Source: Hoylesella marshii DSM 16973 = JCM 13450 (lineage in GTDB: Bacteria; Bacteroidota; Bacteroidia; Bacteroidales; Bacteroidaceae). Taken from it: DNA of 64,000 bases. A program made the translations under genes and the position numbers. Location: assembly GCF_000146675.1 (NCBI RefSeq), contig NZ_GL397214.1, positions 1,743,347 through 1,807,346 of the forward strand, read 5' to 3'. Shown here piece after piece: positions 35,842-43,919 of the stretch; position 1 is the first letter of the stretch; each line of letters opens with the position of its first letter. The notes beneath the pieces are model-generated. The model did not search any database and had not been told where the DNA came from. It worked only from the letters and a program-made list of their open reading frames with translations.

Positions 35842-37041
35842 ATGAAGATTTTAGTATTAAACTGCGGCAGTTCGTCCATCAAATACAAGTTGTATGATAT
35901 GAGCGACCGTTCCGTGATGGCGCAAGGTGGTGCCGAACGTGTAGGAATAGATGGCGCATTTGTGAAATTGAAGCTGCCTAACGGAGAGAAGAAGACTATC
36001 ATGCACGACATCCCCGAGCACACAGAAGGGGTGAAATTCATCTTTTCGTTGCTCACCGACCCGGAGATTGGCGTTATCAAAGACATGAAAGAGATTGATG
36101 CCGTGGGACATCGGTTGGTGTTGGGAGGCGATAAATACAACAAAAGCTCTATCATTGACGAAGACCTGAAGGCTGTGATGGAGGAGATGAAAGACCTTGC
36201 TCCGCTGCATAATCCTGCCGGATTGAAAGGTGTTCACGCCATAGAAACGCTCTTACCACAGGTTCCTCAAGTGGGCGTATTCGACACCGCATTCCATGCT
36301 ACCATGCCTGATTACGCCTATTTGTACCCCCTTCCCTACGAGTTTTACGAGAAATACCATATCCGTCGCTATGGCTATCACGGCACGAGCCACAGATATG
36401 TGTCACAGAGAGTTTGCGAGATGCTGGGCAAAGACATTCATCACACGAAAATCATCACTTGCCATATCGGCAACGGTGCCAGCATATCAGCCGTGAAAAA
36501 CGGTGTATGTATAGACACTTCGATGGGACTTTCACCGCTCGCAGGCCTGATGATGGGCACCCGTTGCGGAGATATCGACCCCTCCATCGTTACATATCTT
36601 GAGAACAAACTGCAGAAGACACCGGCCGAAATGGATGTCATTCTCAACAAGGAAAGTGGTGTGAAGGGCATTACCTGCCTCTCTTCCGATATGCGCGACG
36701 TAGAGGAAGCCGCCGAAAAGGGCGACCCTAAAGCCGTGTTAGCACTGCAAATGTATGATTATCGCATTAAGAAATACATCGGCGCATATGCTGCTGCGAT
36801 GGGCGGTGTAGACGTCATTGTGTTTACCGCAGGCGTAGGAGAGAATCAAACCAGCACACGCGAAACGGCATGTAGCGGCTTAGAATTCATCGGAGTGAAG
36901 ATAGATGTAGAGAAAAACAAGAAAATACACGGCGAAGAGGCCATTATCTCTACTCCCGACTCTAAGGTTGCCGTGTGCGTAGTGCCAACCGATGAGGAAA
37001 TGATGATAGCCAACGACACCATGGAATTAGTGAAGAAATAA
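35842..37041 (+). CDS. ackA: Acetate kinase
   Basis: AckA makes ATP and acetate from acetyl phosphate. The 399 residues carry the family marks: LVLNCGSSSIKYKLYDM at the N-terminus, GHRLVLGGDKY, FDTAFHATMP near residue 148, RYGYHGTSHRYVS, CHIGNGASISAV, DTSMGLSPLAGLMMGTRCGD and VFTAGVGENQ. It is second in the operon with pta and ends at a terminator before the convergent dgt. Confidence 0.99.
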   Translation: MKILVLNCGSSSIKYKLYDMSDRSVMAQGGAERVGIDGAFVKLKLPNGEKKTIMHDIPEHTEGVKFIFSLLTDPEIGVIKDMKEIDAVGHRLVLGGDKYNKSSIIDEDLKAVMEEMKDLAPLHNPAGLKGVHAIETLLPQVPQVGVFDTAFHATMPDYAYLYPLPYEFYEKYHIRRYGYHGTSHRYVSQRVCEMLGKDIHHTKIITCHIGNGASISAVKNGVCIDTSMGLSPLAGLMMGTRCGDIDPSIVTYLENKLQKTPAEMDVILNKESGVKGITCLSSDMRDVEEAAEKGDPKAVLALQMYDYRIKKYIGAYAAAMGGVDVIVFTAGVGENQTSTRETACSGLEFIGVKIDVEKNKKIHGEEAIISTPDSKVAVCVVPTDEEMMIANDTMELVKK

Positions 37042-37067
37042 CACCGTTTCCGCTTATCCATACAAAA

Positions 37068-37104
37068 GAAAGCCTCATGGGAATCGTTCATTCCTATGGG
37101 GCTT
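37068..37104 (+). terminator. Terminator downstream of ackA
   Basis: AAGCCTCATGGGAAT and ATTCCTATGGGGCTT pair (two G-U) around CGTTC, followed by TTTTCG. Confidence 0.75.
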
Positions 37105-37136
37105 TTTCGTTGTCATACGGCAATTGTTGTGTCTCT

Positions 37137-38477
37137 CTATACGATAGGTAGACTGATACCGTTCATTTTTTGATAAATATCCAGCGCATAGATGTCGGTC
37201 ATACCGCTGATATAGTCTATTACCGCCATGATGCGAGTATCGAGGCGGTCGGAAGTAATGTCGTATTGGCTGCTCACCCGCCGTATGAGCTGTTCCGAAT
37301 AATACCGGTGAGGCTCAACGGCAGCAGCCGTCATCTGCCTCATGAGCGTGTCCATAATCATGAAACCGCTCAATTCCACATCGAGTACGGGCTTGCTGTG
37401 GTATATCTTTCCGTAGGAGAGAGCTGTGCAGGCTTTATATGCCTTGCGAGGAATTTCGCCGATATGGTCGATGAGGCTGCCTGTAAACGTGCCCGAGAGT
37501 ATCTCCTCTTCGTGGTCTACGAAGGCTTTCACGCATTCCTTTTCAAGCGTACCGATAACCCTTGCCCGCATATATACCACCTTTTCGTTGTCGTCGGTCA
37601 GTCCCTCTTCGGCTATTCTGTCTTTGATGGCAAGGCGTGTAGGCTCGTCGAAAAAGCCGAGCAACGCTTGCTCCGTTTCGGAAAAAGTCAGGATTTTCAG
37701 TTTATGAGAGTCTTCTATGTCCATGATTTCATAGCAGATATCGTCGGCAGCCTCTACGAGATAGACGAGTGGATGGCGGGCATATCGCAACGGCTCGCCC
37801 TGCTGAGAGAGGCAGATAATGCCGAGTTCGTCGGCAATACGCTTGTAGACCGGCGCTTCGGTACTGAAGAAACCGAACTTGCCATGACTGCCTGCCAACG
37901 ACGAGGAAAAAGGATATTTCACGATGGAAGCCAGCGTGGTGTATGTCATTACAAAGCCACCTTCACGCCGTCCCTTAAAGCGGTGGGTGAGCAAGCGAAA
38001 GGCGTTGGCATTTCCCTCAAAGTGGGTGATGTCTTGCCAGAAGTCTTCCGGCAGCCGGTCTTTCAGGTATTGCCCGTCGCCCTCTGTGAAGAATGACTGA
38101 ATAGCCTTCTCTCCGGAGTGACCGAAAGGCGGATTTCCCATATCGTGGGCTAAGCATGCGGCCGAAACAATGGTGCCGATATCTTCAAAATGCCTGTCTT
38201 TCAGTTCGGGATGTCTTTCTTGCAAAATGCGAGACACATCGTAACCCAGCGACATGCCCACGCTGGCCACCTCAAGACTGTGGGTAAGTCTGTTGTGTAC
38301 AAACACGCTTCCGGGCAACGGAAACACCTGTGTCTTGTTTTGAAGTCTGCGAAATGGTGCCGAGAACACCAAACGGTCGTAGTCGCGTTTGAACTCGGAA
38401 CGGTCGTCGAAGCGCTCCGCGTGTCGGTGCTCCTGCCCCAACCGCTTGTTTGAAATCAGCCTTTTCCACTCCATCAT
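37137..38477 (-). CDS. dgt: Deoxyguanosinetriphosphate triphosphohydrolase
   Basis: Dgt removes triphosphate from dGTP, limiting dNTP pools. The 446-residue HD-domain enzyme carries DYDRLVFSAPFRRLQNKTQV, RLTHSLEVASVG and AHDMGNPPFGHSGEKAI (the HD metal ligands), then VYLVEAADDICYEIMDIED. It matches the hexameric dGTPase-like group. The start can be either of two adjacent ATGs. The gene has its own promoter. Confidence 0.95.
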   Translation of the reverse strand: MMEWKRLISNKRLGQEHRHAERFDDRSEFKRDYDRLVFSAPFRRLQNKTQVFPLPGSVFVHNRLTHSLEVASVGMSLGYDVSRILQERHPELKDRHFEDIGTIVSAACLAHDMGNPPFGHSGEKAIQSFFTEGDGQYLKDRLPEDFWQDITHFEGNANAFRLLTHRFKGRREGGFVMTYTTLASIVKYPFSSSLAGSHGKFGFFSTEAPVYKRIADELGIICLSQQGEPLRYARHPLVYLVEAADDICYEIMDIEDSHKLKILTFSETEQALLGFFDEPTRLAIKDRIAEEGLTDDNEKVVYMRARVIGTLEKECVKAFVDHEEEILSGTFTGSLIDHIGEIPRKAYKACTALSYGKIYHSKPVLDVELSGFMIMDTLMRQMTAAAVEPHRYYSEQLIRRVSSQYDITSDRLDTRIMAVIDYISGMTDIYALDIYQKMNGISLPIV

Positions 38478-38504
38478 AGTTGTCTGTCTTTGGTTTTGTC
38501 AGTG

Positions 38505-38512
38505 CAAACTTA
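38505..38512 (-). promoter_or_regulatory. -7 box of dgt
   Basis: Minus strand TAAGTTTG, 27 bases before the ATG at 38477. Confidence 0.55.
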
Positions 38513-38569
38513 CACAAAAAAGCGTAATCACAGGGCGTCTTTCCCTATATTTTCTTCTCTCGTTCGGTA

Positions 38570-38657
38570 AACTCCCATCGGTTATGAGCATGCTATTTAC
38601 CATTTTATATGGATGACATCTCTCTCTGTACAGACTCGTAATGACCGATTGAAGGTA
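38570..38657 (-). repeat. MITE-like element, copy d (inverted)
   Basis: Read on the minus strand it runs from ACCTTCAATCGGTCATTACG through GAGATGTCATCCATATAAAA to CTCATAACCGATGGGAGTT, aligning along its whole 88 bp with copies a and c. Confidence 0.7.
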
Positions 38658-38715
38658 AACCATAGGCACATAGGGTGTTATCCGTTTTGTTGCGATAGCC
38701 GCAGGCTTGTATTGT

Positions 38716-38800
38716 AAAAGCTATGCTTTGAACCGCTGAAAAGATAGCTTTTACGTGCTCAAAACATAGCTTTCTGGGCGTCAAAGCATAGCTCTTTCAC
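38716..38800 (-). repeat. 22-bp array with inverted end unit, copy 2
   Basis: On the minus strand the units AGCTATGCTTTG, AGCTATGTTTTG and AGCTATCTTTTC follow at 22-bp intervals, and the last unit is inverted (AGCATAGCTTTT). The architecture is that of the 23402 array. Confidence 0.85.
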
Positions 38801-38884
38801 AATGCCAGCTTATCTGTCTGTAAATGAGGGACAAAGAAGAACGGAGTGAAAGGATGGATGCGAAGGGTGCCTACAGCCGTCTCC

Positions 38885-40648
38885 TTACACCAAAAGAGCC
38901 TTGATATCGGCTGCTATCTGCTCATCCTTGAGGTGATTCTCTTCCATCAGTGCATCTACGTCATAACGGTCGTAGAGGGCTTTCTTTACCCCGAAAGTTA
39001 AAACCCGCATGCCCGTAGGAGCATAGAAACGAGCGATACGTTCGCCAAAGCCACCGTCGAGCACACCGTCTTCCAAGGTAGCTACAACCGTATGGTCGGC
39101 CTTCAATTCCTCTAACATCACCTCGTCTACACCGGTAAGATAACGCGGATGAATCAGTGTGGCCTGAATGCCGTCTTTGGCAAACAGTTCTGCCACCGCC
39201 TCCCCTTTTCGGTAGAAGTTTCCTACAGCAATCAGTGCCACACGAGAGCCACGCTTCATCATCTTGAAACGGTTGAGCTGGCTATAATCTTCGTCGGGTT
39301 TTTCGACACTGTGCTGCACCTCTCCCTCCGGAATACGTATGGCTACGGAATAGCTGTCCTGACGTATCGCCCATCTTTCCATGGCTATTGTCTCTTCATA
39401 AGTTACGGGAGCTAAGTACACAAGGTTAGGAATATGGCTGAACATGGCGATATCGAAGAAGCACACATGTGTGAAATCATTCATGCCGAAAATAGAAGCA
39501 CCCATGACATTGATAACCGCCGGATTGCCATTCACGCAGAGATCTTGCGCCAATTGGTCGTAGGTGCGCTGCAAGAAAGTAGCGTAGGTAGTGAAAACAG
39601 GATGGGCGCCACGCTTCGCCATGCCAGAGGCCAAAGCCACAGCTTCCTCTTCTGCTATACCCACATCTATGTGTTGTGCTCCTGCCTGCTTGCGTTTTTC
39701 GGGACTGAAGCCAAGTGCCGCAGGTACACCGGCTGAGATGCAAACCAATTTGGGGTCGCGTTTCATCTCTTCCAAAAGCCAATTTCCCAACATATAGGGT
39801 AAGTATTCGGCCTGTTCGCCACGGGTTTCCAACACCTTTCCGGTCTCCAAATCAAACGGCATACGCCAGTGCCAAGATTCTTTCAATTGAGTAGCCGGCG
39901 CGTATCCATGACCTTTCTCGGTATGAATGTGTACCACCGTAGGTTTCGTTGTGTCCTTTACGCGTCGGAAAAGCTCAACCAATGCGCCTACATCGTTGCC
40001 TTCTTCAAGATAATAGTAATCGAATCCGAATGTTTTAAAGAAGTTCAGTGGAGCTTCCCCTTTTGTTTCGCGCAATAAACGCAGGTTTCCATACAGTCCG
40101 CCGTGTGGTTCTGCAATGCTCATCTCATTGTCATTCACCACAATAATGATATTTGTTCCCATCTCGGAAGCTGTATCTAAACCCTCGAAAGCCTCGCCTC
40201 CGCTGAGTGAACCGTCACCGATAACGGCGATAATGTTTTCCTTTCCGCCCAAAATATCGCGCCCTTTCTGCAGTCCGGTGGCAAGGGCTATGGACGTAGA
40301 GGTATGCCCTATCTCGAAAAGGTCGTAGACCGGGGACTCCGTAGGTGAGCTGTAACCTGATATTTCGTGAATGCAGCTCGCATCAAGAAAGCCCTTGGCA
40401 CGACCTGTCAGCATCTTATGAGGATATGATTGGTGAGATACGTCGAACACTATCTTGTCGTTTGGTGCATCAAACACATAATGCAGAGCCACCGTTGCCT
40501 CTGTAAATCCGAGATTGGGACCCACATGTCCGCCGTGACGGCTTACCCTGTTGAGCACACCGGCACGAATTTCATCGGCTACAACATTGAGCTGTTTCAG
40601 GCTCAATTCTTTCAAATCTTTGGGAGAATGGATGTTTTCTATATACAT
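38885..40648 (-). CDS. Divergent 1-deoxy-D-xylulose-5-phosphate synthase-like enzyme
   Basis: This 587-residue transketolase-like protein follows the DXS layout, but is about 35-45 residues short of the usual 620-635. The thiamine diphosphate sites remain: HGGHVGPNLG, IGDGSLSGGEAFEG with IIVVNDNEMSI, and the catalytic Glu in DVGIAEEEAV. Several DXS-typical positions differ. DVGHQAYPHK reads DVSHQSYPHK; IAEQHAV reads IAEEEAV; the Arg-bearing DRAGIVGADG segment reads VMGASIFGMND; and AVRYPRG reads AIRIPEG. Related Bacteroidota often carry a second, regular Dxs. This copy may therefore use another substrate. Automatic annotation would call it dxs. Confidence 0.85.
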   Translation of the reverse strand: MYIENIHSPKDLKELSLKQLNVVADEIRAGVLNRVSRHGGHVGPNLGFTEATVALHYVFDAPNDKIVFDVSHQSYPHKMLTGRAKGFLDASCIHEISGYSSPTESPVYDLFEIGHTSTSIALATGLQKGRDILGGKENIIAVIGDGSLSGGEAFEGLDTASEMGTNIIIVVNDNEMSIAEPHGGLYGNLRLLRETKGEAPLNFFKTFGFDYYYLEEGNDVGALVELFRRVKDTTKPTVVHIHTEKGHGYAPATQLKESWHWRMPFDLETGKVLETRGEQAEYLPYMLGNWLLEEMKRDPKLVCISAGVPAALGFSPEKRKQAGAQHIDVGIAEEEAVALASGMAKRGAHPVFTTYATFLQRTYDQLAQDLCVNGNPAVINVMGASIFGMNDFTHVCFFDIAMFSHIPNLVYLAPVTYEETIAMERWAIRQDSYSVAIRIPEGEVQHSVEKPDEDYSQLNRFKMMKRGSRVALIAVGNFYRKGEAVAELFAKDGIQATLIHPRYLTGVDEVMLEELKADHTVVATLEDGVLDGGFGERIARFYAPTGMRVLTFGVKKALYDRYDVDALMEENHLKDEQIAADIKALLV

Positions 40649-40669
40649 GATACTTACTTTTTAGTCGAG

Positions 40670-40677
40670 CAAAGGTA
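40670..40677 (-). promoter_or_regulatory. -7 box of the Dxs-like gene
   Basis: Minus strand TACCTTTG, 21 bases before the ATG. Confidence 0.6.
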
Positions 40678-40724
40678 GCATCTTTTTTCATAAAACCAAT
40701 ATGCCTGACAGGAAAAACGGGATG

Positions 40725-41432
40725 TCAGTTTTTCGTAAAACCTGCTGCAAGCAACGAAAGACGCGTACCTTCGGCCTTTCGCAGTTCGTGCATGCAGGAA
40801 ACAATGGTGGCTCCGGTGGTCACAATATCGTCGATAACGAGCACATGAAGCCCTGCAACAAGTTGAGGACGAACAAGGTGGAAAACCTTTTCCACATTAT
40901 CCTGACGCTGCAGACGGCCGAGTTTCGTCTGACTGCCGGTAAACGAGGTACGTACAAGTGCTTTGTCTATAACGGGTAAGCCGGTAGCACGACTTACACC
41001 GAGAGCAATCTCCATGCTCTGATTATATCCGCGCTGATGTCGACGACGCCGTGTGATGGGAACGGGAACAAGCGCATCAATACCCTCAAAGAAGCCGGAG
41101 GAAAGCAATTCCTCTGCCATGATACGCCCCAAATATCGAGCGGCTTCGGGATGATTCTTGTATTTCATCATGTAAATCAGACGACTGAAATACGAATGAC
41201 TCTGATAAAAACACAAAGCCACGGCACGCTCTATCGGTACGCGACCCCAGAAAAGACGTGCCAATTCGTTGTCTTCGGCACGCTCGTCATACCATGTGCG
41301 AGGCAGATTTGCATAGCACGGTATGCACAATACCTCCTCGTCTATCGTGAGACGACGACCGCAGATAACGCACACACGTGGTGAAATTGCGTCGAACAGG
41401 CTGCGCAGAAATCGGTTAATCGTTGTCTTCAT
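40725..41432 (-). CDS. ComF family phosphoribosyltransferase-like protein
   Basis: This 235-residue protein has an N-terminal zinc-ribbon (CVICGRRL and CIPCYANLP, about residues 20-42) and a type I phosphoribosyltransferase domain with the PRPP loop VLVIDDIVTTGATI (about 196-209). ComF proteins are tied to natural DNA uptake in Firmicutes and Proteobacteria. The gene overlaps the end of recX by 17 bases, so translation is probably coupled. It is the third gene of prmC-recX-comF. Confidence 0.93.
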   Translation of the reverse strand: MKTTINRFLRSLFDAISPRVCVICGRRLTIDEEVLCIPCYANLPRTWYDERAEDNELARLFWGRVPIERAVALCFYQSHSYFSRLIYMMKYKNHPEAARYLGRIMAEELLSSGFFEGIDALVPVPITRRRRHQRGYNQSMEIALGVSRATGLPVIDKALVRTSFTGSQTKLGRLQRQDNVEKVFHLVRPQLVAGLHVLVIDDIVTTGATIVSCMHELRKAEGTRLSLLAAGFTKN

Positions 41433-41892
41433 CTATCTCTTCAAGGCATTCGAGTATGGCATCTATACTGAAACCACGCCCCAAAGCGTAGCGAATCAAT
41501 TTCTGACGAGCCTCATAAGACGACGCGGCTTTTATGCTACGGCTCCGCGAAAGAAGCAGTGGACGCAGCGAGGAATGCCATTCTTCGTCGTCGATGGCAT
41601 CGAGCAACGGGGCGGAAATACTGTCGGGAATGTGTTTTTCATACAGTGCCTGCCCTACTTTCCGACGCCCCCATTTGTTGTAACGCACCTTATCAAGGAT
41701 AAATGCGCGGGTAAAACGTGCGTCATCAATATACTTTCCGTCTATCAAACGCGTGATGATACGTTCCTGTGAATCGTCAGTCAGCCCCCATCTTTCCATC
41801 TTTTGACGGATGTCGTACGAGCAATGTTCGGCTCGCGAACAAAGATTGGCAAGACGCACGAGTGCTTCTCTCTCTGTTATCTCTTTCATCAT
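41416..41892 (-). CDS. recX: Regulatory protein RecX
   Basis: RecX binds RecA filaments and limits recombinase activity. The 158 residues contain three RecX helical repeats: LANLCSRAEHCSYDIRQKME, IITRLIDGKYIDDARFTRAF with DKVRYNKWGRRKVGQALYEK, and ARQKLIRYALGRGFSIDAIL. It overlaps the prmC stop by four bases (ATGA type) and the comF start by 17, marking a tightly coupled operon. RecA is not in the window. Confidence 0.92.
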   Translation of the reverse strand: MMKEITEREALVRLANLCSRAEHCSYDIRQKMERWGLTDDSQERIITRLIDGKYIDDARFTRAFILDKVRYNKWGRRKVGQALYEKHIPDSISAPLLDAIDDEEWHSSLRPLLLSRSRSIKAASSYEARQKLIRYALGRGFSIDAILECLEEIDEDND

Positions 41893-42731
41893 CGCATCAC
41901 TTTTATGAATCGTTGTCGGCCAAAACGGTCGAGTTTTAACTCTGTATCTTTGAATCCCGTCTCACAGAGCAGTGTTTCGAGCGATTGAACATAGAGGGGA
42001 TTGATTTCAAAAAACAACATGCCTCCGACACGTAGAGCAGAAAACGCGTAGCGGGCAATCGCCCGATAGAAGAGCAAAGGGTCGTCGTCGGGTACGAAGA
42101 GAGCCTCTGCAGGTTCATAACAAACGACGTTGTCTTCCATGTCTGCTTTTTCCTTTCGACAGATATAAGGAGGATTACTGACGATAATCTCCCATCGGTC
42201 GGAATCGGAAGGCAGGTTCAAAGCATCGACTTCTGCTACATCAACAGAGGCTTTGAGGGCTTTAACGTTTGCACGCGCCACCACTAAAGCCTCGGGGGAA
42301 ATGTCCCAAGCCGACACATGGGCATGGGGGATATTGAGCGCAAGCGTTGCAGCAATGCAGCCCGAACCGGTACCTATATCCAATAAGCATGGCTCGGGAC
42401 AAGAGAAAGAAGAGAGAACGGTCTCTATTACCCATGTACAAAGGTCTTCTGTCTCAGGGCGCGGTATCAAAACTCCCTGCGACACAGTGAATGAACGACC
42501 GTAAAAACACGCTTTGCCCAGCACATATTGCACCGGTTCGGCTTGCTCTAATCTCATCATGATTTTTCTAAGTTCTGCTACGGCGTGTGCAGATAATTGT
42601 GTAACTTTGCCGGTATAAATGTCTGTTACCGACAAACCGAAGCGTTCTTCAAGTACTATACGCACAATGGCTTTGGCTTCGTTGCTATCGTAAAGAGGTG
42701 TCAGGCGATGCCAAAGTTCTGTGTAAGTCAT
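41889..42731 (-). CDS. prmC: Peptide chain release factor N5-glutamine methyltransferase
   Basis: PrmC methylates the glutamine of the GGQ motif of release factors 1 and 2. The ATG at 42731 gives 280 residues, starting MTYTELWHRLTPLYDSNEA. An upstream in-frame ATG exists but would cross the promoter. Motifs: IPRPETEDLCTWVI, the SAM site LLDIGTGSGCIAATLAL and the substrate-binding NPPY (IIVSNPPYICRKE). Its substrate RF2 is encoded by prfB at 19.7-20.8 kb. Confidence 0.96.
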   Translation of the reverse strand: MTYTELWHRLTPLYDSNEAKAIVRIVLEERFGLSVTDIYTGKVTQLSAHAVAELRKIMMRLEQAEPVQYVLGKACFYGRSFTVSQGVLIPRPETEDLCTWVIETVLSSFSCPEPCLLDIGTGSGCIAATLALNIPHAHVSAWDISPEALVVARANVKALKASVDVAEVDALNLPSDSDRWEIIVSNPPYICRKEKADMEDNVVCYEPAEALFVPDDDPLLFYRAIARYAFSALRVGGMLFFEINPLYVQSLETLLCETGFKDTELKLDRFGRQRFIKVMR

Positions 42732-42746
42732 TGTGGAAAGTTTTTG

Positions 42747-42754
42747 CAAATGTA
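42747..42754 (-). promoter_or_regulatory. -7 box of prmC-recX-comF
   Basis: Minus strand TACATTTG, 15 bases before the chosen prmC start. It lies in the 37-bp gap shared with divergent ribD and rules out the longer prmC start. Confidence 0.55.
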
Positions 42755-42768
42755 ACAAATAAAACAAA

Positions 42769-43716
42769 ATGAGCCAAGCAACTACAGACGAAAAATACAT
42801 GAGGCGATGCCTTCAATTAGCAGAATGCGGCCGAGAAAATGCCAAACCCAACCCAATGGTAGGGGCCGTTATCGTTGTCGAAAATCGCATCATTGGCGAG
42901 GGATATCACGTGCGCTACGGAGAAGCTCATGCCGAAGTGAATGCTTTCGCTTCTATCTGCCCGAAAGATGCTGCTCTACTGCCGTCAGCTACCTTGTATG
43001 TGAGCTTAGAACCGTGCGCACACCAAGGCAAAACGCCTCCTTGCACCCGACTGATTATTGAAAAAGGTGTCGGCCGCGTTGTCGTGGGTTGTATCGATCC
43101 ATTTGCCAAAGTGCAAGGGCGCGGTATCCGAATGCTACAAGAGGCCGGCATTGAGGTGACCTTGGGTGTGCTCGAAGCCGAGTGCCTGGCACTCAACAGA
43201 AGGTTTATCGTCTGCCAACATCATTGCAGACCCTATATCATATTGAAATGGGCGCAGACAACCAATGGCTTTCTTGACGATAACAACCATGCCATGCAGC
43301 TATCCACTCCCTTTACCCGCATGCTGGTACATCAACTACGGGCTGACGTTGATGCCATTCTTATAGGAAGACACACCGACGAACGAGAACATCCCGCACT
43401 GACAGTAAGAGATTGGAGCGGAAAAAATCCCCGTCGTATTGTCTTAACCCACAAGCTCAATATCCACCAACTGATGAATGACCTCTATACCGAAGGGGTG
43501 CAATCGCTTTTAGTCGAGGGAGGTGCCACCACCCATCAGTCATTTCTCAATGCTGGGTTATGGGACGAAATTCGTGTAGAAACAGCTCCGGTTGTCGTTA
43601 CCAACGGAACAAAAGCAGCTCCTTTGCCGAAGAATATACAGATTGCGAACACAAAAGAATATGATGGCAACCTTATCACCTCTTATATAAAGACGGATGG
43701 ATTGCAAGCTAAATAA
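42769..43716 (+). CDS. ribD: Bifunctional riboflavin biosynthesis protein RibD
   Basis: RibD carries out deamination and then reduction in riboflavin synthesis. The 315 residues begin with a deaminase (YMRRCLQLAECGRENAKPNPMVGAVIV; zinc ligands in HAEVNAF and PCAHQGKTPPC) and end with a reductase domain (about residues 145-315: RPYIILKWAQTTNGFLDD, DAILIGRHT, VEGGATTHQSFLNAGLWDE). The start is 37 bases from the divergent prmC start. The reductase half is slightly compact but complete. Confidence 0.97.
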   Translation: MSQATTDEKYMRRCLQLAECGRENAKPNPMVGAVIVVENRIIGEGYHVRYGEAHAEVNAFASICPKDAALLPSATLYVSLEPCAHQGKTPPCTRLIIEKGVGRVVVGCIDPFAKVQGRGIRMLQEAGIEVTLGVLEAECLALNRRFIVCQHHCRPYIILKWAQTTNGFLDDNNHAMQLSTPFTRMLVHQLRADVDAILIGRHTDEREHPALTVRDWSGKNPRRIVLTHKLNIHQLMNDLYTEGVQSLLVEGGATTHQSFLNAGLWDEIRVETAPVVVTNGTKAAPLPKNIQIANTKEYDGNLITSYIKTDGLQAK

Positions 43717-43919
43717 CATGGTCTTGATTGCTCGGATGCAAATCCGGAAGCCATTTATCACCCACACCTTTCTTGTTTCCCGACTTGGAAAGAGCGGTCT
43801 TTTCCGATGAAAACAATCATGCCATTTGTCGGAACTTTGCTTTGGAAATGAAACCCATTAGCAGAAAAAAGACAAGAAAAGCTCCTGAAAAATGCCGAAA
43901 GAATCGAAACTGCCGAAGA

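Larger units (their letters stand above)
38478..38884. other. Intergenic region of 407 bp with two repeats
   Basis: Between the dgt start and the Dxs-like gene's end (both minus) lie the dgt -7 box, a MITE-like element and a 22-bp inverted-end array. There is no gene. Confidence 0.65.

Noticed and set aside
35358..36155. A 265-codon minus-strand frame spanning the pta-ackA junction
   Set aside because: It runs across two well-conserved sense genes and has no family resemblance.
43728..43919. N-terminal extension of priA by 64 residues
   Set aside because: Basic, Cys-rich and unlike any PriA; the usual start MKYVDVILPLPL lies at 43920.
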